From NCBI GenBank assembly GCA_002423435.1, contig DIWE01000009.1:119806-183805 (forward strand): DNA of 64,000 nucleotides. The letters are read 5' to 3'. Made by a program: the position numbers and the translations under genes. Under the pieces are notes generated by a model, which did not search any database, was not told the origin of the DNA, and worked only from the letters and a program-made list of their open reading frames with translations. Origin of the DNA: Clostridiales bacterium UBA6114. Lineage in GTDB: Bacteria; Bacillota; Clostridia; Oscillospirales; Butyricicoccaceae. How positions within the stretch are numbered: the stretch's first letter is position 1; each line of letters begins with the position of its first letter. This document shows, piece after piece, positions 58,950-64,000 of this stretch.

Positions 58950-60233
58950 ATGAGAACATTGCGCAGGGGAATGTCCGGCACCGACGTGATGGAGATCCAG
59001 GCTCTTTTGAAAAAGCTGGGATATAATCCGGGTGCGGTCGACGGCGTATTTGGCCCCGGAACGCAAAACGCCGTCATCAGATTCCAGAGAAACTTTGGGC
59101 TCTCGCCGGACGGCGTCGTCGGTCCGGAGACCTATCGGGCGCTGGAGCCGTTCCTGATGGGTTATGACAGGTACACCGTAAGGCCGGGGGACACCTTTTA
59201 CAACATTGCGAGAAGGTACCGCACGAGCCTCGCGCTCATTCTTGCCGCAAACCCGGGATTAAACCCCAGGGATTTAAGGTCGGGGCAGGAGATTGTGGTG
59301 CCCTACGGCATCGACGTTGTAGATACCAACATCGACTACACCTACGAGATCATGGAGCGGGATATCGAAGGGCTCAAGGCGCGCTATCCCTTCATTGAAA
59401 CAGGGGTTGCCGGCAGGAGCGTTTTGGGCAGGAATCTCTATTACATAAGGCTCGGGGTGGGGCCCAATCAGGTCTTTTACAACGCGGCCCACCACGCCCT
59501 CGAATGGATCACGTCCCCGCTCCTGATGAAATTTACCGAGCAGTTTTCAAAAGCGTACGCCGAGGGGCGGACCATGCCCGGCGGCTACCGGCCGCGGTCG
59601 ATCTGGGACGCAAGCAGTATCTACATCATCCCGATGGTAAACCCCGACGGGGTGGAGCTTGTACTGAACGGTCTTGCGCCGGATAATCCGTATTACCAGG
59701 ATCTTTTGCGCTGGAACGGGGGCAGCGCCGATTTCTCCTCCGACTGGGAGTCGAACAACCGCGGCGTAGATTTAAATCACAACTACAACGCCGCCTGGGA
59801 GGAATCGAAAGCGGCGGAGGCTTCCTACGGCATTACGGGGCCGGGTCCGACAAGGTATTCGGGGCCATATCCAGAATCGGAGCCGGAATCGAAAGCGGTC
59901 GCCGATTTTACAAGAAGCCATGATTTCCGACTGGTTCTCGCCTACCACACCCAGGGCGAGGTGATCTACTGGAACTTCATGAACATGGCGCCGCCGGAAG
60001 CCCGGACGATCGGGGAGGCGTTTTCTAGGGACAGCGGCTACACGCTCGACCAGACGACCGGGATTGCGTCCTTTGCCGGCTACAAGGACTGGTTTATTCA
60101 GGACTACCGCAGACCGGGCTATACGATCGAGGCGGGACGCGGCCAAAATCCCCTGCCCATATCGCAGTTTGATCAGATCTACAACGATAATATCAGACTG
60201 CTGCTTCACGCGTCCGTGATTACTCAGCAATGA
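58950..60233 (+). CDS. PG-binding, LysM and M14 carboxypeptidase fusion (gamma-D-glutamyl-diamino acid peptidase-like)
   Basis: 427 aa from the ATG at 58950 (GAGGT 8 nt upstream). Peptidoglycan-binding domain 1 at about 5-70 (LRRGMSGTDVMEIQALLKKLGY, DGVFGPGTQNAVIRFQ), LysM at about 80-125 (YTVRPGDTFYNIARRY), then an M14 metallopeptidase from about 140. Zinc ligands appear as HHALEW (HxxE) and the later His in YHTQGEVIYW, with the catalytic Glu in TIEAGRGQNPLP. Such proteins cleave the D-Glu-diaminopimelate bond of wall peptides, often in spores. No signal peptide, consistent with mother-cell or forespore use. The next gene is also LysM-based. Confidence 0.87.
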   Translation: MRTLRRGMSGTDVMEIQALLKKLGYNPGAVDGVFGPGTQNAVIRFQRNFGLSPDGVVGPETYRALEPFLMGYDRYTVRPGDTFYNIARRYRTSLALILAANPGLNPRDLRSGQEIVVPYGIDVVDTNIDYTYEIMERDIEGLKARYPFIETGVAGRSVLGRNLYYIRLGVGPNQVFYNAAHHALEWITSPLLMKFTEQFSKAYAEGRTMPGGYRPRSIWDASSIYIIPMVNPDGVELVLNGLAPDNPYYQDLLRWNGGSADFSSDWESNNRGVDLNHNYNAAWEESKAAEASYGITGPGPTRYSGPYPESEPESKAVADFTRSHDFRLVLAYHTQGEVIYWNFMNMAPPEARTIGEAFSRDSGYTLDQTTGIASFAGYKDWFIQDYRRPGYTIEAGRGQNPLPISQFDQIYNDNIRLLLHASVITQQ

Positions 60234-60339
60234 AGTACCTTTTGATGCAATACCGCATATAATTTATTAAAAACATTATGTTTACGGCCCAAAACGGCGT
60301 TTTGCGGTCGAAATTTTACGAAAAAGGAGAGTGGCTCGC

Positions 60340-61620
60340 TTGATTATATATGTTGTAAAGCCGGGAGACACCCTGTATTCCATCTCCCGAAGATACAACG
60401 TGCCGCAGGACAAAATTGCAAGCGACAACCAGCTTGCAAATCCTGACAGACTGGTTGTCGGACAAACAATTGTAATTCTGCCGGACAACATTTCCCATAC
60501 GGTTACGAAGGGGCAGTCGCTGTATTCCATTGCAAGAAACTACGGGATACCCTTGGAAGAGATCATAAGGGCGAATCCCGACATCAGGAGCCCCTATCGC
60601 TTAGACCCCGGCATGGTCATTACGATACCGAAGGCGGACCAGAAGCTCGGGACGATTTATGTAAACGGATATACCTATCCCAACATCAATATGGATCTTT
60701 TGCAGAGCGTGCTGCCGTATCTTACATACCTGAGCATTTTCAGCACCCAGGCAAGACCGGACGGAAGCCTGATCCCGGTAAACGACGCACCCGTTATCGC
60801 GGCTGCACGGAATGCCGGCGTCGCTCCTTTTATGGTCGTGACAAACATGGTGGCGGGCGGGGGCTTCAACAGCGATCTCGGGCATATCCTGCTGACAAAC
60901 AGACAGGTGCGGGATGTTTACATAAACAATGTGATCCAGATGCTCCGGGACAGGAATTATTACGGACTGAACATCGATTTCGAATACATTTACCCGGAGG
61001 ACAGGGAAAGCTACAACAACTTCTTAAGCGAGATTGCCACAAGGCTCCATACCCTCGGGTATCCGGTCATGACCGCGGTCGCGCCGAAAAACAGGGAGAA
61101 CCAGACCGGCCTTTTATACGAGGCCCACGATTATCCGGCGCACGGCAGGCTGATGGACCACGTGATTCTTATGACCTACGAATGGGGCTACACCAGGGGT
61201 CCGGCTATGGCGATCTCCCCCGTAAACGAGGTCAGAAGGGTATTAAACTATGCGACAAGCGCCATACCGGCGTATAAGATCCTGATGGGCATGCCGAACT
61301 ACGCATATGACTGGACGCTCCCGTTTGTACGCGGCTCCTCCGCCCGTCAGATGCCCGTCCCCGAGGCCGTGGAGCTCGCCGCGAACGTCGGCGCCCACAT
61401 CAAATACAACACCACCTCCCAGGCGCCCTATTTCAACTATTACGACCAGGCGGGAAGGCGGCACGAGGTATGGTTCGAGGACGCGAGAAGTGTCGAGGCA
61501 AAGCTCCGGCTTGTGAACCAGTACGGGCTCGGCGGCGTAAGCTACTGGACGGTCAATACGCCCTTTCCCCAGAACTGGCTCGTGCTCGACTCGCTGTACA
61601 ACATCCGGAAGGTACTGTAA
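60340..61620 (+). CDS. LysM-LysM-GH18 cortex-lytic enzyme (SleL/YaaH-like)
   Basis: 426 aa from a TTG at 60340, with AAAGGAG 10 nt upstream; GTG at 60331 is too close to the site. Two LysM repeats (about 3-48, IYVVKPGDTLYSISRRY; 53-98, HTVTKGQSLYSIARNY), then a glycosyl hydrolase 18 barrel with the catalytic YYGLNIDFEYI motif near 210, MTYEWGY and a final GVSYWTVNT. Matches the SleL/YaaH/YdhD N-acetylglucosaminidases that digest spore cortex at germination. No signal peptide, as in those proteins. Possibly co-expressed with the M14 gene 107 bp upstream. Confidence 0.88.
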   Translation: MIIYVVKPGDTLYSISRRYNVPQDKIASDNQLANPDRLVVGQTIVILPDNISHTVTKGQSLYSIARNYGIPLEEIIRANPDIRSPYRLDPGMVITIPKADQKLGTIYVNGYTYPNINMDLLQSVLPYLTYLSIFSTQARPDGSLIPVNDAPVIAAARNAGVAPFMVVTNMVAGGGFNSDLGHILLTNRQVRDVYINNVIQMLRDRNYYGLNIDFEYIYPEDRESYNNFLSEIATRLHTLGYPVMTAVAPKNRENQTGLLYEAHDYPAHGRLMDHVILMTYEWGYTRGPAMAISPVNEVRRVLNYATSAIPAYKILMGMPNYAYDWTLPFVRGSSARQMPVPEAVELAANVGAHIKYNTTSQAPYFNYYDQAGRRHEVWFEDARSVEAKLRLVNQYGLGGVSYWTVNTPFPQNWLVLDSLYNIRKVL

Positions 61621-61633
61621 CGCAAAAATAAAA

Positions 61634-61674
61634 AGCCGCATTGCATTTCCCTCTTGGATCATGCAATGCGGTTT
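61634..61674. terminator. Bidirectional terminator
   Basis: AAGCCGCATTGCAT and ATGCAATGCGGTTT arms with a 14-nt loop, between convergent genes; A-rich before, T-rich after. Confidence 0.8.
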
Positions 61675-61699
61675 GATTTATTTTGTTGGCCTGGCTGTG

Positions 61700-63337
61700 C
61701 TAAACGCCGGTGAACAGGTTCGCAAGCCTCGGCACGATCTGCTTTTTCCGCGACACGACGCCCTTCATCGTAAAGCTGTTTTCATCGTTTAACGGGTTGA
61801 ACGCTTTTGCGACCATTCCCTTTTGCATTTCGGCAAACAGGACCTCCGTTTCCTCGTTTATGATATCCGTGATGATCAAAAGCACGACATAAAATTTGCC
61901 CTCTGTAATCAGCCCGTTCATGTAGCTTAAAACAGACGTGCGGATTTTGCGGATCCCGTGCATGTCGGCGGTATTGATCTGCCCGATCCCGATCTTTCTC
62001 GCCCCGATGATATACTCCTTGAAGTCGTCGCGAAGGATCTCGGCGGGCGACATGTTTTTCAGGGCGATGCTCGCCTCGAACATTTGCGCGGCAAAGGCCT
62101 CCTGGTCGATTCCGCAGATTTTGGCGAGCCTTTCGCCGGCGGCGACGTCCACATGCGTGCTCGTTGGCGATTTGTAGATCACCGTGTCGGAAAGGATGGC
62201 CGCGCAAAGAATCCCGGCGATTTCCTTGGGCGTCGCGATTCCGTTTTCATTAAACAGGTTCGCGACGATCGTCGCCGTGCTGCCGACCGGCTCGTTGCGG
62301 TAGTAAATCGGACTTCCGGTCTGGATGTCCCCGATTCTGTGATGGTCGATGATCTCAAGAATTTCCGCCTGGTCGATGCCGTTTATTGTCTGCGAGCGCT
62401 CGCTGTGGTCGACCAGAATGACCTTTTTCCGGTTCTGGTCGATCAGATGATACCGGGATATAAAACCGACGAACCGTTCGGAATTATCGACCACGGGATA
62501 GCTTCGGTATCTGGTCTGAAGCATCTTTTCCCTGACCCCGTCTATGTAGTCGTCCTGGCGGAAGCTTACGAGATTGCCCGACGTCATGAAAAAGGAAACC
62601 GGGATGCTCTGGTATAAAAGCCGCGCCGCCGTGAAGGTGTCGTATTCGGTCACAAGCAGGTGGCAGCCCTTTTCCCCGGCCAGATCGATAATTTCCTGCC
62701 CGACCTCGCTGCCGCAGGTGACGATGATGCAAAACGCCCCCGAGTCGACGGCCAGCTTCTGGTTTTCCTTGCGGTCGCCGACAAGGACGATATCCCCCTT
62801 CTCCATATATGCGCCCATCCTGTCGGGGTTTAAGGCGCCGATGATCGCTTTGCCGGAATCGGAAAAGGTTTTCCCCGAGTCGTAAAGGAGCCTCGCCCCC
62901 AGCGTCCGTATCACGTTTCCGAGCGGGGTGTTGCTCGAGGAGAGGGTGTTGCTCTCCGGAAAATTCATATAGGCGTTGGCGATATCCGAAACGGACACAA
63001 TCCCGCAGAGCTTATGTTCGCCGTCCTCGACCGGCAAAACCCCCATTTTGTTTGCCGAAAGAATCTGCCAGGCCTCTCTCAGGGACAACTCGGGAGAGAT
63101 CGGGTCGATCACATCCATGCTCAGGTTCCAAACCTGCGTTTTTACGGTGGGGAGGTATTCCGGCTCCGATACGCCGAAATAGTCGAGCACAAACGCCGTC
63201 TCACGGTTTACGCGGCCGATCCGGACCGCAGTAGCGTCCATATTGAGCCGCTGTTTGAGATAGGCATAGGCAATCGCGGAACAGATGGAATCGGTATCGG
63301 GATTCTGATGGCCCGTTATAAATATTTTTTCCTTCAA
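61700..63337 (-). CDS. ppaC: Manganese-dependent inorganic pyrophosphatase with CBS-DRTGG insert
   Basis: 545 aa, family II pyrophosphatase with nucleotide-sensing insert. DHH-type N-terminus GHQNPDTDSICSAIAYAYL, two CBS segments (WQILSANKMGVLPVEDGEH; LQTRYRSYPVVDNSERFVGFI) around a DRTGG domain at about 190-290, then DHSERSQTINGI, EIIDHHRIGDI and the C-terminal DHHA2 part with SPTSTHVDVAAGERLA. CBS-PPases are inhibited by AMP/ADP and activated by ATP or diadenosine polyphosphates. Start is TTG at 63337 with only a weak CGGGTG upstream; it begins 26 nt after the GGDEF gene stop, so coupling is likely. Confidence 0.92.
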   Translation of the reverse strand: MKEKIFITGHQNPDTDSICSAIAYAYLKQRLNMDATAVRIGRVNRETAFVLDYFGVSEPEYLPTVKTQVWNLSMDVIDPISPELSLREAWQILSANKMGVLPVEDGEHKLCGIVSVSDIANAYMNFPESNTLSSSNTPLGNVIRTLGARLLYDSGKTFSDSGKAIIGALNPDRMGAYMEKGDIVLVGDRKENQKLAVDSGAFCIIVTCGSEVGQEIIDLAGEKGCHLLVTEYDTFTAARLLYQSIPVSFFMTSGNLVSFRQDDYIDGVREKMLQTRYRSYPVVDNSERFVGFISRYHLIDQNRKKVILVDHSERSQTINGIDQAEILEIIDHHRIGDIQTGSPIYYRNEPVGSTATIVANLFNENGIATPKEIAGILCAAILSDTVIYKSPTSTHVDVAAGERLAKICGIDQEAFAAQMFEASIALKNMSPAEILRDDFKEYIIGARKIGIGQINTADMHGIRKIRTSVLSYMNGLITEGKFYVVLLIITDIINEETEVLFAEMQKGMVAKAFNPLNDENSFTMKGVVSRKKQIVPRLANLFTGV

Positions 63338-63363
63338 AAAAACACCCGGCTTTCAAATTCAGA

Positions 63364-63999
63364 TCATTCTGCTTTCCGGTATACGGAAATTTTATCCTTA
63401 CCTTCCTTTTTCGCGGTGTAGAGCGCGGCGTCGGCAAGGGAAATCAACAGATATTTATCCGCATTCCGGGGGTTATCCTCAATATACATTCCGATGCTGA
63501 CGGTTACAAACAGGTTTCCGGCGCTCTCGGAAAATTCAATCCTTTCGTCACGGACAAGGCTTATAAGCTCCTCCGCCACCCCGGTCATCTGCTCTTTCCT
63601 TTTCCCCGTGAATATCGCGAGGAACTCTTCCCCGCCGTATCTTCCCGCCCTTCCTCCCCGCTCGGCGGCGTGCTTTCCGATGATCGACGCGATCCTTATA
63701 AGACAGTTGTCTCCCATGATATGTCCATAGGTATCGTTGTAGCGTTTAAAGTCGTCGATGTCGACCATCATGCACGCGATCACCCCCGGATTTTCCGAAA
63801 GGGCCCGATCCAGATACTCCTCAATACTTTTGCGGTTGGGGATCTTTGTCAGGAAATCATTGTTTGCGTAAAACTCCAGCTTCCTGTTTTGCTCCCGAAT
63901 CAGGCTCTCGTTGATATAGGACGTAAATTTCGTCTGAAAATTCAAAATAATCATGACGCAGGCAGCGATCATCATGAGAAATGGGTTTATGATCTCCGC
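63364..63999 (-). CDS. GGDEF-domain diguanylate cyclase, truncated at window end
   Basis: C-terminal 211 residues of a protein whose 5' end lies beyond the window (frame stays open, reading AEIINPFLMMIAACVMIIL). It starts inside a membrane segment, then a short helix (NESLIREQNRKLEFY) and a GGDEF domain with LTKIPNRKS, MMVDIDDFKRYND and RYGGEEFLAIF; the active-site motif is intact. No RxxD inhibitory site was noticed. Directly upstream of ppaC on the same strand; since cyclases release pyrophosphate, pairing with a pyrophosphatase makes sense but may be chance. Confidence 0.87.
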   Translation of the reverse strand, partial: AEIINPFLMMIAACVMIILNFQTKFTSYINESLIREQNRKLEFYANNDFLTKIPNRKSIEEYLDRALSENPGVIACMMVDIDDFKRYNDTYGHIMGDNCLIRIASIIGKHAAERGGRAGRYGGEEFLAIFTGKRKEQMTGVAEELISLVRDERIEFSESAGNLFVTVSIGMYIEDNPRNADKYLLISLADAALYTAKKEGKDKISVYRKAE

Positions 64000-64000
64000 G

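Overview
The window looks like chromosome from an endospore-forming, Gram-positive-type Clostridia, probably an Oscillospiraceae/Ruminococcaceae-like organism of moderate to high G+C. The evidence is spoIID next to spoIIQ, a SpoVB-like flippase, LysM-type spore or wall lytic enzymes, SLH-anchored S-layer proteins, electron-bifurcating NfnAB, an Agr-type peptide quorum-sensing locus and strong AGGAGG ribosome binding sites. No phage, transposase, CRISPR array, rRNA or tRNA was seen. The taxonomic call is inference from gene content, not from a marker gene.

Layout. 1-2735: 3' part of purL. 2837-6060: lipoprotein, spoIIQ, spoIID. 6185-10531: citrate synthase, an unknown membrane protein, a LysM-G5-M23 wall hydrolase. 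11001-20020: cardiolipin synthase, an SLH protein and two tandem paralogous S-layer proteins. 20638-25117: a spore-coat-like small protein and an Agr-like operon (DUF5317, kinase-less receptor-like protein, agrB, a 41-aa agrD missed by long-ORF calling) ending in a GGDEF-HD-GYP enzyme. 25201-32601: a TRAP-transporter sugar-acid catabolic cluster with two SDRs. 32750-34297: spoVB-like. 34311-39700: a giant SLH-anchored, transcobalamin/intrinsic-factor-like protein preceded by a cobalamin riboswitch, plus an ECF S component. 39838-47992: exoA, iclR, and a catabolic operon ending in hydroxy-oxovalerate aldolase and acetaldehyde dehydrogenase. 48254-50486: nfnB-nfnA. 50758-51986: a self-regulated XRE repressor with two perfect operators, a 53-aa cysteine protein and a lipoprotein. 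52006-52240: a block of seven consecutive hairpins. 52360-63999: M23 protein, polysaccharide deacetylase, unknown membrane protein, RidA, the Pit phosphate transporter operon, two LysM lytic enzymes, CBS-type pyrophosphatase, and a truncated GGDEF protein.

Most interesting points. (1) A B12-riboswitch-controlled surface protein carries two alpha-barrel regions and three DUF4430-like modules, the fold pair of animal intrinsic factor, plus three SLH anchors; it looks like a cell-wall corrinoid scavenger. (2) Direct repeats TGTAAY at exact 11-bp spacing (OmpR-family PhoP/PhoB/WalR type) sit upstream of both S-layer promoters at an identical 15-bp distance from the -35 box, and recur near the M23 hydrolase and phosphate-transport promoters. 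This suggests a shared envelope/phosphate regulon. (3) The Agr-like operon has no kinase or response regulator but is linked to a c-di-GMP enzyme. (4) The IlvD-GntP-SDR-aldolase-dehydrogenase operon fits catabolism of a 5-deoxypentonate.
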